Positions 1-12,235 are shown, counted from the stretch's first letter. The stretch is DNA of 64,000 bases from Basidiobolus meristosporus CBS 931.73 (GCA_002104905.1 MCFE01000398.1:17676-81675), one strand, 5' to 3'. Program-made: numbers and translations. The notes: a model not told the origin generated them from the sequence alone.

Positions 1-71
1 TGAACCATCAAGATATTGGTATCACAAGAAAAGAGATTCAGGAGAACCCTCTCAACTTTAGTAGGGGAGAA
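1..71 (+). mobile_element. 3' internal end of an LTR retrotransposon with polypurine tract
   Basis: The sequence runs open to a purine-rich stretch (AGTAGGGGAGAA) directly before an LTR beginning TGTTATG at 72. A polypurine tract abutting TG is the normal 3' junction of LTR retrotransposons. The coding body lies outside the window, so the family cannot be named. Confidence 0.5.
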
Positions 72-625
72 TGTTATGATCTGCCGCTTGAATGTTTAAG
101 TTAGATCAGTTTTTAGTCAAATCAATTAGTATATGTTTAGGTTATCAGTATATCAGTATTATCTATGAAATCAGTAGCATTAGTCAGCAAATGAATCAGC
201 AGATCCTTATCAGACAGAAATAGATATATTAAGTAGGATCTTATTGGGTGATGATGATGCAATCAAATGAGTCATCAGCCACAACCTACATTAGGAAATA
301 CAATTAGTCAGCAATTGATCTGGCAAAATGTATATAAGGAGCTGCTGGAACCTCAATAAAAATCAGTTCAAGTTTTAGTGAATACAATACTAGCTAAACT
401 CCCTATTCCTCTACAACTCTTATACCAAGACTTGTAACATTACTAACCCTGAAACTGTTACAGAACGCTCCTGAATATTGAGAAAACCTCTTTATTTAGT
501 GTTACAGCTATATTACTTCTAAAAAGGTATAAATACTGAACTTTTTTGCTAATAAACAGCAGTTCAACTATTATCAATATTTCTTGATAAGTTCCTTATA
601 TCCAAATCACTACTTAAATTGCAAC
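72..625 (+). repeat. LTR, family A (TGTTATG...GCAACA)
   Basis: The block starts TGTTATGATC and ends AAATTGCAACA. Its first ~375 bp recur diverged at 6079-6455. Its last ~180 bp match the 3' half of the LTR at 8058-8424. It carries a TATA-like region near 530. The TG..CA ends and the adjoining polypurine tract support an LTR. The shared 3' half suggests families A and B are related elements with different U3 regions. Confidence 0.65.
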
Positions 626-900
626 AGAGACTCCCCAGGTAATGAGCAAATAGTTAAATGTATGCAGTCTTGCAGTAAGTATAAATACTATGTTGCAATT
701 CAATATATCAACTAGTAAATATCATGCAAGTCTTCTAATGCTCCATTTGACTTCCAATATATCCCTCTAATATTTCAACAATTCCATCCTCAGATGTATA
801 TGAGTATATCACCTCACACTATTTCTGATACTTAATGTAGATATGTAGCTTCTCTAATACATGTCCCACAGAGTCTCAGGATCATTAGTAACAAAAATGG
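626..900 (-). repeat. Dispersed repeat C, inverted copy
   Basis: The reverse complement matches 8880-9215 and 4960-5290, including the motif TTGATTTATTGAGTTGCAA and a shared AT-rich stretch ending in 'TTGCTCATTA'. No protein is visible. It is probably part of another LTR or a non-autonomous element. Confidence 0.5.
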
Positions 901-2016
901 TACCACTGCAAGATTGATGTCTCTGAAATCACTGATCTTTGGCCATATATAGAGAGGCATTATATATCAATCTGATCCTCCAGATATGGGCAAGCTGTTC
1001 TCTATATCTGTGTGCACATCCAACTCAAGACTAGGGTGGAAGGTGGCCTCAAAGTGTTTGCGCATTGTTTACATACTAAGGTGGTTCAGACTTATGCCAA
1101 ATCACTACAAGAATTTGGGAGCCTGATTGACTGAAATAGTCTAATCCACACCAAGGTACATGGGAATCCTGAACATAGCTCCTAGATGTAATGATGATAA
1201 GTATAATAGCGTTAATACATATATCATGTAGTATGCTCCTTGTTGATTTGGACTCCTTGCTGGGATTTTGCACTAGACTTGTTCCATAATACCATGCCAG
1301 GGCTTGCAGCGCAATCCGCGGTTGTAAAGAACAATTGGGCACAATATTATAGCTATCAGAAGGCAGGATTGTTCTTGGACAACTGTGCAATATGTGGGAC
1401 AATCTCGCACACTATGGCACAATCTGACTCAATGAGGTTGGCACGGATGATTGCGCCAACTTGTAATGTTTGCATCACGTGCGTGATTGGATACCGCTAT
1501 TATGGCAGGTAAAATCCGGTATTTGGATATGTTTCTTTAATGTGAATGGAAATAAATGTGTATCACACTATAAACTACACTGATACTTACCATGTTGGTT
1601 ACCATCATTCCAATTGGATGGTATCTCAATGGTTAATTGGTCCAAAAGTATCCTGAAGCTGGCAGCCCACAATTGGCTTATTGACTACTGAAAAAGCTAC
1701 TTGATTTGCCATCAGATATCCCATTTTGCCCATTGAGCAAGTAAATCCCTGATCCTAGTGATTGGATAAGGTGTCATAGCTAGCACGCAAGCAATTGTGT
1801 AGGTGCAAAACAGATCCAATAGCTGCACTGGTATTACAGTTGACGTATATATATGCAGGGTGTTTATTTATAGGGGTTCTGTCTCATATGTGAGACAACC
1901 TTGATATTACTTATATCAAAAATTTGATGATCACTGATTTGCAATGGCTTGATTTGGATTGCAAAAAAAAGGGTTGTTGGGATTATTACAAATGTGAGCA
2001 ATTCAAAGCCATTGCA
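901..2016. other. No gene recognised; AT-rich repeat-derived DNA
   Basis: Only short frames occur here. GC content rises slightly at about 1260-1500, where short motifs around GCAAT/GACAATC recur; similar motifs occur at 2600 and 3550. These may be subterminal repeats of the Harbinger-like element that follows, but I could not define its ends. Confidence 0.3.
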
Positions 2017-3266
2017 TCATATTCTCCTGGGTTTTTTTCTCACAGGGATTACTACTGAAGCATTTGGTAGTGACTCACTTTGCACACCTATACTACTTCC
2101 TGGCTGACTATCATCTTGGCTACTTGTGTATTTGTAGTCAGTATTTTGCCTCCTAGTTGATGAGTGCAATGCTGCAGCTTGGCCATGCTGAACTGCTCCA
2201 ACTGAACCAACTGAACCAGCCTGTAGTGCCACACGCTGACACGTTCTTTTACTTGCCAAGGGCTCCGGTGGTTGAGGCACTTCATGTTGGTCATCATCAG
2301 TCAGTTCACCAGAAGTAACTTGCTGATGGTCAGGCAAGACAGCACGTGCAGGTGCGCCTTGACACGTTGAGATGGCCCTTGGCTGAGTTTGATGTGATGC
2401 TGCATGTTGACGCAACTTGGTCCGCTCCAATGGACTCATGTCTAAATGAGCAGTTTGGCAAGTTCTTGTAGTTTTGCTCTGAAGCGCACGCATTGACTCA
2501 ATGCAGGGTGTTCTGGTAAAGGGTGTTGGCATGGTCTGGACTGACATGCGCTGGCATGCTATGGTTGCAAGAGATGGTAGGGAATCCAGCAAGGCGTGCT
2601 GGCGCAATCTGGACAATGTTCCTGGCGGTCTGTATTCTTCCTCCTGAAGCTCACCATCTGATTCCTCAAGGTATTCACTTACCCTCTGTCTGATACTTTG
2701 GAGCTGTTGCCTGGATGAGTCCTGTGTATATTGCCCTCAGAAGCCACTTAGCTCTACTAATATATCACGTAGTACATTAGTCATTTGAGGCAAAAACTCA
2801 TTCAAAATCTCTTTGATTCCCAAAGTTGAGGCACAAACGGACATGTCTGGCTGGTACTGTGCAAATTGCGCACAAAATTGTTCCCATGCAGCTTCTTTGT
2901 CAAATCCCCTCACTCTCAGCTCATTCTTGTTTCAATACTTGTCTTGCTATATATCTTTTTACATACATTGGCTGGCATCTTGATGTAGAACTCATGCCAT
3001 AGCTTTCTACTCAAATTCTTCCATCTTTGTTAACTCTCTGAGGTATCAAGTTCTGCTAGATTAATCAGTAGTGCCCAAATATCTGTATGAAGGCTCATCA
3101 TAAACACTTGGGCCATACTAAAATCATTTGGCAAGAACTCAAATGGATTTGACATCAACTTTTCCAGTGTGGACCGCGCTTGTGAGCTGGGGGATGGGTT
3201 TTGTCTGGGTTGTACTAAAGATGAGTTGAGGCTTGGTATGGGGACCATAGCAACGGATTTGGACAC
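2017..3266 (-). pseudogene. Broken ORF, probable accessory protein of the Harbinger-like element
   Basis: Two open blocks on the minus strand (3266-3030 and 2616-2017) are joined by a stretch that still reads as protein after a stop and a frame change. The first block is Ser/Pro-rich and then reads like a helical domain, including ..RKLWHEFYIKMP.. just past its stop. The second is Gln/Thr/Pro-rich with repeated 'TCQ'. It lies divergent from the DDE transposase at 3566. Harbinger/PIF elements typically pair a transposase with a Myb/SANT-like protein, so that role is inferred from position. I do not recognise a definite domain. An unrelated host relic is possible. Confidence 0.4.
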
Positions 3267-3565
3267 TTATACAGCAGTATATTGGCATCAACCTAGTCTT
3301 ATACAAAATATATATGAAAACTAATGTGATTGTTGAATTTTCCATATATCATGCATGATGCATCTTGGATTGCGTTGACACAGATCAGATCACATCAATC
3401 GCAGATTTTCTATTTGATTATAGACCTATGAGTTAAGCATCAATAAAAGTACCAAGGCATTGTTTGCGGATGATTTTTGCAACATAATGATGGGATACAT
3501 GGCAATTGATGGAGATTTAACCATAATGTATTAAAAATCAGATAAATAACGCAGATTGCGCCAAA

Positions 3566-4402
3566 TTGATTCAAACCACCTCCATACAATCATCCATCAA
3601 TTTTACTATGACTTACTCATCTGAATGGTCTTTTCTCATCAATCCCATCACTACCACTGGATTTCCTTTTGACACACTGGAGGAGATCTATTCCAAGTAC
3701 TGTGGACCATCAACCCCAATCTACTCAAGGAGATCCCTTGTTAGGCTTCTCTGCTATTACAAGAACTATTGCCCTACAAGGTTTCATACTACCATCCATG
3801 GCAACAAAAGTCATAAAAGCTTTCAGTCCCAGCTGACAGCAATGGAGAACCACCTTGCAGAGGGTATGAATGACTTAGAGCAAGCTTGGAATACTAGGTT
3901 CAGAAGCTCCAATAGACTTCGATATCCCTGAGTGTTCAGCAACAGGTTCCATATCAGGAGTATTTTGGATACCTTCCCAGTGAGGATTAACAGACCTTCT
4001 AGAGGGCAGAGGCACTTTTATTCTGGCAAGTACAAGGCACACTGTGTGAAGTTTCAAGCACTGTCTGACATTGAGGGTAACATCATCTGGTTTAGTGGGC
4101 CATTTGCTGGAAGTAGGCATGACAAAGCACTCTGGGTAGAGAATCATCCTCAATTCAGTAGAGGGGAGAAATGTATGGCAGACTTAGCCTATATAGGAGA
4201 GGATTGTCAGAGATTAGGATGTATTACAGCTTAGAGGAAGCCAAGGAATGGAGTGCTTAGCAGGAAGCAGAAGCTCTACAATGAGATATTTAATCATTTC
4301 AGAGTAAGGGTAGAGCACACATTTGGATATCTGAAGAGATTCAGCATATTGGCAGGTAAATACAGAGGAAAGTTATATAGGAGAAAACAGCAGAATAGGT
4401 AA
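3566..4402 (+). pseudogene. Harbinger/PIF-like DDE transposase with two in-frame stops
   Basis: One reading frame stays open from 3566 to the stop at 4400-4402, apart from TGA at 3929-3931 and TAG at 4232-4234. It matches the DDE_Tnp_4 pattern. The first Asp is in LDTFPVRINRP (codon 3968), the second in GSRHDKALW (codon 4121), and the catalytic Glu in RVEHTFGYLKRF (codon 4313). FYSGKYKAHCVKFQAL and MADLAYIGED are also typical. All three catalytic residues survive. The lesions are just the two stop codons, each explicable by a C-to-T change. The divergent ORF at 2017-3266 is its likely partner. Confidence 0.75.
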
Positions 4403-4574
4403 AATAGTTAAGATACTTGTTAATGCACAGTATGTTCATACAAGAAGACATCCACTGAGAGAAATGTGTCTGGAGCATTATGAAGAGTAAATAAAGCAAG
4501 GAAAGCACTGTTCTGAGCAACACAAGTAAGATTGAATAAAATTACCAGTAACTGTATCATACCACTGGCATCAT

Positions 4575-4670
4575 TATAGAAATTATAGTGCCAGATAGTG
4601 CCATAGAGTGCCAGATTGATCCAGCACCATAAGCAGGCTGGCATTTTGTGGCACTATCCAACAGAACAAG
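4575..4670 (+). repeat. Short inverted repeat rich in GTGCCA, left copy
   Basis: The segment contains AGTGCCAGATAGTGCCATAG and is found as a reverse complement at 7505-7585, sharing GGATCAATCTGGCACTCTA. Clusters of (T)AGTGCCA resemble the subterminal repeats of CACTA transposons. The orientation does not fit clean element ends, so these may be solitary remnants. Confidence 0.45.
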
Positions 4671-4959
4671 TCTACTTTCTCAAAGTCTGATCTTTCTGCA
4701 CATTCCATAACTTGAGATTTGCTCATCATTACCTCCTTGAAATACAGCCTTTCTCTTCTCTTAGTGTCTTCTTTAAGGGCCAAGGCCTCTTGCTCCATAA
4801 CCATATATCCTAGTTAGCAGTTCTTAGCAACAGCAGTGCTTTTCTGTCTTTTATAACTTCAGGTAGACAAGGCAGTCTTTATCTGGAATGAAGGCACAAC
4901 ACCAAAGCAAAGTAGACTCCCATAATATAGCAAGCTTGAGGCTCATAACCTGCCAAAAT

Positions 4960-5290
4960 ATTAGAGAGAGATATATTGGAGGAAAATGGAGAATTGGAAT
5001 AAATATGTAATATTCATGGGTTGATTTATTGAGTTGCAACACAATAGTGATATTTATTGCAGAACTAAATAAACATAACTATTTGGTCAGTATTAAGGGA
5101 GTCTCAGGAGTTCATGTGCCAAGTGTTAGCTCATTTGGACAAGTTTCAGATTTTCCTAAAATTCTTTACCTCACTAATTCCCAATAGTTGGTGAGTGTCT
5201 GACAAACTAATTTCTAGTTTACTATTCTGATACTCATCATTTAACCAAGTGCCAGTTCATAATATATTAATAATTAGCTGGACTCCTACT
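4960..5290 (+). repeat. Dispersed repeat C, second copy
   Basis: Aligns with 8880-9215 through TTGATTTATTGAGTTGCAA, a 'CATGTGCCAAGT' stretch, 'ACAAACTAATTTCTAG' and 'CATAATATATTA'. No coding potential is seen. Confidence 0.55.
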
Positions 5291-6078
5291 TTCTTCAACA
5301 TCTTCTCCTATACCATTTGGAGTGCACTCTTTGGTCATAAAAATAATGCAAAGGCCTTTTTGCTACAGCTGATTTTCATCTTCACCTTTCAGATTTGGGA
5401 GTCAAATCCATCCAGTTTTTCAGCAATGGTCAAAGTTGCCATAATAGCTGAAGTTGTACTCCAGAGAGTGGTGGCTTGGGGCTCATTACCTGCTGTAAGA
5501 GTATATGACATATATAAAGATTTATTGAATGTAAAAGCAGTATTTATACTTTAAATGGCCTTGGCAAAGCAAACATGTAAAGCATGTAATGCTTGTGGCT
5601 ACTTGCACAATTTGGCAAATTCCAATGTCCTGGGTATGTGGAAATCCAAACAAAACATTGCAAGTAAATCCCCATAAGAAACTAAATCAGAATTCTCAAG
5701 GATCTGTAGGAGATGCTCTAAGTAGCTAACTCAGGTGATGTCAGGTGTAATTACAGATTGTGGTTTTCTCTTAATGATACTGAGTGTTGAGGGAGTATTT
5801 CTGCTTTAACATACCCTTGGCATGAAAAGCATTGAAAATATGCTTATGAGGGTCCCACAAATACATGTGCAAAGCATGGGTGTTTTTGGAAAACTTTAGA
5901 TAGCTTTCATACTCCGGGTACCTGGAATCTTGGGAAAATATTTTCAGTATATATCAGCAAGGAATTTGGTCAGTAGTGTCCAATATTTGTAGCTAATGAT
6001 CTGAGTGACTAAGTTAGGTGAGCATTTTGGTGAAACTGAGAATATTTACCACACTCTGTAGATGCAATAGTGTTATAG
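5291..6078. other. No gene recognised; AT-rich
   Basis: A 101-codon frame at 5249-5554 shows no recognisable domain. The rest is broken in all frames and probably derives from repeats. Confidence 0.3.
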
Positions 6079-6455
6079 TGCTATGATCTACCACTTTAAT
6101 GTTTAAGTTAGATCGGGTTTTAGTCAAATTAGTTATTTTTATGCTTAGCTATTAGTGTATCTGTGTTATTTATCAAATTAGTAGTATCAGTCAGCAGATA
6201 AATCAGCAGATCCTTATCAGACAGAAATAGATATATCAAATACAATCTAACTGAGTGATGATGATGTAATCAAATGAGTCTTCAGCCACATCCTACATTA
6301 GGAAATACAACTAGTTAGCAACTGATCTGGCAAAATGTATACAAGGAGCAGCTAGGATCTCAATTAAATCTGTAAAGTTTCAGTGAATACAATGCTAGCT
6401 AAACTCCCTATTTCTGTACTATTGTTATATCAAGACTTGTACAAAAGCACTGAAC
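6079..6455 (+). repeat. LTR fragment, family A
   Basis: Matches positions 72-445, starting at TGCTATGATCTACC and running through the shared CAGATCCTTATCAGACAGAA block to about 6450. The 3' part of the LTR is missing, so this is a truncated copy. Confidence 0.55.
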
Positions 6456-7250
6456 CAGGAGTGCTTCACAATTTATAAGATCATACAGGGAGAGTTTTGG
6501 GCTAGCATATTAATTCTCATAAATGGACTAATTTAAATCTCACAATAGGAAATTAACAATATCATGATACATATGAGGTAAGCAGTGCAGTTGAGGCTGC
6601 AAATTAGCCCTATAGTAGCTAACACTAGTCTAAAGAGCTAAAGCAAAGTATCATCTGCAGAATGACACCAAGTGGCTTAATATTTTGGTACCCCTGTAGC
6701 ACTAACTAAAATATGATTCAGCTTCCCTCTGAGCCTTGGAGCAGCTCCCAGCTTATGTTTTGCTAATATATGTGTCTCCATTTTGTTTCCTGGCAGCAAG
6801 CAAAATCTACCAAATTTTTCTATACAGCCTCACTTAAAAAGTGGTATTTTGCATATGTGTGCCTGATGCTGAAGTACTTGAGACCTTGAAAACATTCTGC
6901 TTCTAAATAATTGCATAACAATTATGTACAGGTCTCAACAAGTGCTGGACTCAAATAGAGCATCCCTTTGCTATCTTCTATCAATCCATGATGTTATGGT
7001 ACCTCCTCTGCTGACAAGCTTGAAAGAGGACATCTACTATGTATTGTACATCAATCCAGAAACTGTTAAATATATACCTGATTGTTGTGATGCACTTCCA
7101 ACAGTGCTGCATTTTATTGTATCTACAATGACACAAGTACTGATATACTTTATGCATTAGCAACAGCTTAGTGGTTATCACTATTTTTTATTTGGTACTG
7201 AGAATCTAAGTACTACATAAGTTGCAATTGATTTCCTACCATGATGAGTT
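6456..7250. other. No gene recognised
   Basis: The 78-codon frame at 6924-7160 has no family I recognise. The region may be leader or 5' sequence of the gag-pro relic that follows. Confidence 0.3.
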
Positions 7251-7504
7251 GGTCTATTCTTAAGATGACCTGCTAACAGAAAATAAAGATCACTTTGCTG
7301 TAAAGAAGAAGCTTAATCCAACAGAAACTGGCCTTGGAAAATCAAGATTCAGATCCATCATCAGGGAAGTTAACTGTGAGATATAGTTAGAGGAGAAAAG
7401 GTTGAGGTCAAAGGAGCATCAGCAGAAGCTGTGAAGTTTCAATAGAGGTAAAAGAAGGTATTCCACACCATATGTGTAACTGACTTGCTCTATTGGACAG
7501 TAAA

Positions 7505-7585
7505 CGTGTTCTGTTGAATGGTGCTACATAGTGCCAGCCAGGTTATAGTGCAGGATCAATCTGGCACTCTAAGGTGCATTCTTGC
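7505..7585 (-). repeat. Short inverted repeat rich in GTGCCA, right copy
   Basis: Reverse-complement match to 4575-4670, sharing TGTTCTGTTG, AGTGCCAGCC-like and GGATCAATCTGGCACTCTA. It directly precedes the gag-pro relic. Confidence 0.45.
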
Positions 7586-8057
7586 AACACAATATCTATC
7601 ATAATGCCATTGATAGGATACAGTTAGCTATTCAGATTGCTACTGACTATGACACAGCTATATTTGGAGTTGAAAAGCCTACAGTCACTAATCAAAAAAG
7701 CTATAATCATTATGAAGGAAGCCAAAAGGAAGCAGTGCCAATGGAAACAGATGTTGTGTGGCAGAGTCCCAGCCCAGATGAATGTAAGATGAAAGGACCT
7801 TTTTTCCGTTGCCACTAGCATGGGACATCCTAAAGACTGCCCTCAGGAAAGAAATGAAGAAGAGTCTACAAGAACCTCAGCCATATTTAAGTCCAAGTAT
7901 GTAGTGATGTAGAAGACAAACTTGGGGAAGACTCAGAGCTCACCTCCCAAATGAAAGATAAATACTTATCCCAAATGACCTCAGACACAGGGAAGCTTTT
8001 ACACTTGAATGAAGTCATTAATGGAGTACCTGCCAAGTTCATGGATGACTCAGGAAA
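7582..8057 (+). pseudogene. Ty3/gypsy-like Gag zinc knuckle and protease relic
   Basis: An open block (7582-7818) ends in a broken CCHC zinc knuckle. FFRCH in one frame is followed in another by MGHPKDCPQE, giving C-x2-C..H..C across a frameshift near 7815. Further on, ING/VNGVPAKFMDDSG resembles the retropepsin active site (DSG in place of D-T/S-G). The coding sequence is then interrupted at 8058 by an LTR and resumes after 8424 with PEVFALADGTS, as expected downstream of a retropepsin. The order knuckle then protease fits Ty3/gypsy. Many stops make it non-functional. Confidence 0.6.
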
Positions 8058-8424
8058 TGCTGAAATATTGGACTATTTGGTATCATTCAGCAGCTGATAA
8101 CTACCTAACAGTTTTGGACTAGTCTTGGTTACTGTTGGGCTAACTAACAGCCCAGACTTTGCCACTTTTGTCAGATCTATAATCCTATGATTATTCCACC
8201 ATAGTCAAGATCAAATATGCATATTTATCAAGCATTATGTGCTAACCTTAAGACTATTACAGAATGCTCCTGAGTGCTGAGAGGCACTCCTTGCTTGTTG
8301 TTACAGTTGAAATACTTCTACAAAGGTACAAATACTGTGCTTTGTTATGAATAAACAATAGTGCAACTATTATCACTATTTCTTGATAACATCCCTTTAT
8401 CCAAATAACTTCTAAATTGCAACA
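8058..8424 (+). repeat. Solo LTR, family B, inserted in the gypsy protease
   Basis: A 367-bp block starting TGCTGAAATATTGG and ending ATTGCAACA, flanked by near-identical 5-bp direct repeats (GGAAA / GGAAC). A second copy starting TGTTGAAATATTGG is at 16546. TG..CA ends, flanking duplication and interruption of a coding frame support a solo LTR left by recombination. Confidence 0.7.
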
Positions 8425-8879
8425 GGAACAATACACAAGTATAGGCCTGAGGTATTTGCCTTAGCAGATGGAACCAGCTGAGAACCTACCAGGACATTTT
8501 CAATTTACAAACAGCTGATTGGAACTCTTATATTAGAAACCATATTACTCAGCCAGTAATATAAAGATTAATGAGTATGAAGAAGACCTAGAGCCCTACA
8601 TCATTGGAAGCAGCATTTTTGTCCTTCTACTTGGAGAGACATGGCTACTCAATCATAATCTATCAACTAATTGGTGAGCACATGCCACTCAGATCCAAAC
8701 TGACCAGCAAACAGATAAGCTACTACCTGCCAGACTGGACTGCTACTTGGTCAATACCAGTGTGCTTGACAAAAGTGAGCTTAGCAAGGCACAATTCTGT
8801 AGAGCACTTAGAAAAGGTACCCAGATATTTCTCATGGTGATGCTGCAGGATCATTCTGTTGAAGTTTCAAAGAGATATA
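8425..8879 (+). mobile_element. Degenerate continuation of the gypsy relic
   Basis: Starts with a frame reading like the post-protease linker (PEVFALADGTS). It then loses coherence, and the 78-codon frame at 8604-8840 shows no domain. Assignment is by position only. Confidence 0.35.
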
Positions 8880-9215
8880 TTGCAAGTGAAATGGACAATC
8901 AGAAGATTTAGATGATATTCACTTGTTGATTTATTGAGTTGCAATATAGTATATATACATATTGCAAAACTACATACATGTCACTATCTGCTCATTATAT
9001 GAGGACTCTTAGGAGTACATGTGCCAAGTTTCAGCTCATTAGGATAAGTTTCAGATTTTCCCAAAATTCTGTACTTCATAACTACTAATAATTAGCAAAT
9101 ATCTTACAAACTAATTTCTAGGTTTATTTTCTGAAATATGACATTTTACCAAGTGCTAGCTCATAATATATTAGTAATTAGGTGGATTGCTACTTATTTC
9201 AGCACTCCCACTAAC
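8880..9215 (+). repeat. Dispersed repeat C, third copy
   Basis: Aligns with 4960-5290 and, inverted, with 626-900. It carries TTGATTTATTGAGTTGCAA and 'CATGTGCCAAGTTTCAGCTC'. Confidence 0.55.
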
Positions 9216-9281
9216 ATAAGATATTCAAATACTTATCAGCTTGCTGTATTGTTGTGTGACTTCCCATTGAAACTAAACCTT

Positions 9282-10655
9282 GCCCTATGAAAAATAATTT
9301 GGTCCTGCAGGTGGATCCAATCCAGATCAGCCATCAAGATCCTGTTTAGAGACCATCACAATAGCAGCTGCTTGGAATTAGTCACCCTCCTAGCAATCTT
9401 ATAACAGTATCATAACGGTGCTTTGCTAATTTTACAACCAAATACAGGGATAAAACTTTACTCTATTTTATTGGTGCTAGAAAGTTGTTTGTATGGTATT
9501 GTTGTGGTCTCTCAGTGCTCTATAGCTATGTTAAGTGGATCCAGTTAGCCAGGACATCTAATTGCCTTATATGGCAAGAAACTTGATGGTATTTTAACAG
9601 CCTTGCAGCAAAACTCTGATGGCATTATATTGGCAGTATGGTGGCCTATTCCTGGTTCTGTAAATTGCTACTATACCAATTTACCTAATGGTATTTGCTT
9701 TTTCTACCTCCCCTTGTGCAATTAATATATTCCACTCTAGGATTACCCCTCTTTATTTGCTTGCCCACTTCTACCTTGGGTATTCCACAGATAGTTTGAA
9801 TCAAAAAAAACTATGGCCTCCTGCCTACTAACCTCTACAAACATGCACACCTGCTGCAATTGACATTTCTTCTATCACCTCAACTTTACAGCTTTTTAGT
9901 GTAATACTTGCAAAGTTGCCATATACCTTGTACTGCTGGTAGCATATACATCTTGCAAACATATGCTTGGTTGTTGCCACTTCTGCCATGAATACCTCCT
10001 GATATCCGCAAAGTCATCTTGGTATTAAGCCAATATATTCCTTCTCCCTGCTGGATTCTAGTCCCCCTTATAGGTGCACTCTAGCTTTTATCTGCTGATT
10101 CCATATTGAATGGTGTAGAATTTGGCTTGTGACCACAAGAGATCCGGCATATTCTGGTAGAGCTTTCCTGATAAAAATTAGTTGCTTGTTGCACCCAACC
10201 CAACTTTGCATTACTTAACTGATTACCCACACATTGGGGCTGCTTAGCTTCTTAATGCCATAGGCATTGGTGTCTCCATGTGCACATTTGTCCTCAGTAC
10301 TTTCCAACTCTTTCTGGCTGTCCTCCATGTGCCAACTCATCACATCCATGATGGACTTGAAGGTAGTGTTCTTGATGAGATTGGGATATGGTAGTACCTG
10401 CAACTTGACTTGTCTTCCTATAACCCCACACATCCACTCCATAGGAAACTCCCAAAAGGTGTGGCAAGGCCCAATATTCTCCACGCACCATGCAAGATGG
10501 ACTAGAGAATGGATACAGTAGTGGCAGAGATCTACGCGCTCAACTTTATGTTTGCAGTATAGCCACTCAAATCCCGTTACAAACTTCTCACACAACAGCT
10601 GTAGATGCATCAAGTTGGCATTGGTGATTGGCTTCTGGATAAATGTTCCTACAAT
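9282..10655 (-). repeat. CACTA element, 3' arm, copy 1 (inverted partner of 17437-18811)
   Basis: The reverse complement aligns end to end with 17437-18811 (about 1374 versus 1375 bp). The alignment covers the transposase C-terminus and about 900 bp of downstream non-coding DNA. The two ends of the alignment are CCCTATGAAAAATAATTTGG near 9283 and TCCTACAAT near 10655. Because the arms face each other across 6.8 kb, they could pair or recombine to invert the interval. Confidence 0.75.
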
Positions 10656-12235
10656 GTCCACACACAACTCCCAATGCTTCCAATGTACTCTTGGTAGGAA
10701 TGGCTTCAGAACACCACTTGAATAAATGCATGTCCAGTTCATCCGGTCTTTGCATTTGTATTGTTGCATATGCATATGAATATTAATTGGAGCCTGTGAG
10801 AAGTACTTAGGGTAGCGGATACTCAGTAATATCTTGCCAATTCTTTCATATTTTTCCAGTGTCTCAAAGAGCTCATTTAGCTTGAAATGCCCTATGTACA
10901 ACTTGGTCATTGGTATAGGGATATTGCTGAAAAGCAAATACATTGCTCTCAGTGGAAAGCTTTACTCCAGCAGATACCCTCTATCTTAAGTATCTCTAGT
11001 TTCCAATTGATTCCATATTATGGCAAATGGCTTATAGCATGCCAACTTTGCTGCAAATGCATGCTTAGTTCTGTACGTTCTCTCTGTAGAAAGATGATGT
11101 TCTTAGTGCTGGTGTTTGGGTAATAATAATGTGTGTGAGTTATGGAGTAAATCCCCTGGATCTCACACATGTGACAGCATTACCATCCATTGTGCCCAGA
11201 AAAACCTGCTATCTTGCTGATGGCTGGGGTATCTCCAATGCAGATAACAATATATGCTTTTATATGACAGCCATTTGCCATTATCCTGCTGGAAAGCATA
11301 CAAAACTCATCCAGCAATGGATACAGGTAGCTATCCAGGTTGGATGGTGATTTAGGCCCAGATACCAGAGAGACTATCATCAGATTATTGCTCTGATACC
11401 ATAAGATGGGTGGCAGATTTATGCTGATGAGAATCAGTGGCCAGCAGGATTTGCTGCCAGAGTACTTGATTAATGAAAATCCATCAAGTGCTAAAGCATG
11501 GGCATGGTTATACATACCTTGAAAGTAGCCCTTGCTTCTTAGCTGTTTGTAATGTTTGCCATTGAATATATTGGATATTTTGTTGCTTGATTGATACTGA
11601 GGGCAGTACTGTATAGCTTTGCAATATTTGTTGGACTGCATCAGCTTCCTCAAATGGGGTATGACTGGAATATATCCAGAGTGTGAACAATGTTTTCCCT
11701 CCATGGCAGCGGGTTCCTGACAATTTGGACACATTGCAATGGTAGCATCTTGGATGTGAATGCCATGCAACTGTTAACACATGCTGAAATCAGGACAGTC
11801 TCTGGATCATATGTTGCCAGCTGCATGACAGTTGTCCACTTGTACAATTTACATGGTTAGTTGTATTCTGGTATGATTTTGGCAAGAAGTAGTATTAAAT
11901 CCTCAAAGCCCCATTACTGATATTAGTGGAAACATGCCACTTCTCTGGCTACAACATTACATCATTCAGCAGTTGTTAAATTACTGGGCTCACTTGGCTC
12001 CATAAAGTATCCTTGGCATTTGTTTCATCAGGTGTTGTCTCAATGCATATAGGGATTTGGCTGGGCTCATACATGGTACTATTGTCAGGGCAGATAGGCT
12101 CAAATCCATTGATGAGCCTTCTCTGTCAGAGCTATCACTCTGCATGCCATATTCAGAAGGCTGGGGTGAGCCTAAAGGTGTCACAAACTCACCTGACTCA
12201 GTTTGCACAAGGTGACAAAGACAGCCAGGTGCCAA
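10215..12235 (-). pseudogene. Tnp2-family (CACTA/En-Spm) transposase, degenerate
   Basis: Minus-strand blocks in the expected order of a Tnp2 transposase. An N-terminal block occupies about 12235-11990. A zinc-like CPNCQEPA region with YIPVIPHLRKLMQ lies near 11700. The core includes LALDGFSLIKY, SCWPLILISINLPPILWYQ and VSGPKSPSNLDSYLYPLLDE (11770-11180). The C-terminal block (10943-10215) includes HWELCVDIVG, HYCIHSLVHLAWC and GPCHTFWEFPMEWMCG, the conserved region called DUF4218 in CACTA proteins. Several frameshifts and stops separate the blocks. A divergent ORF starts at 12666, and CACTA elements commonly carry two genes, so the two may belong to one element. Confidence 0.75.
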
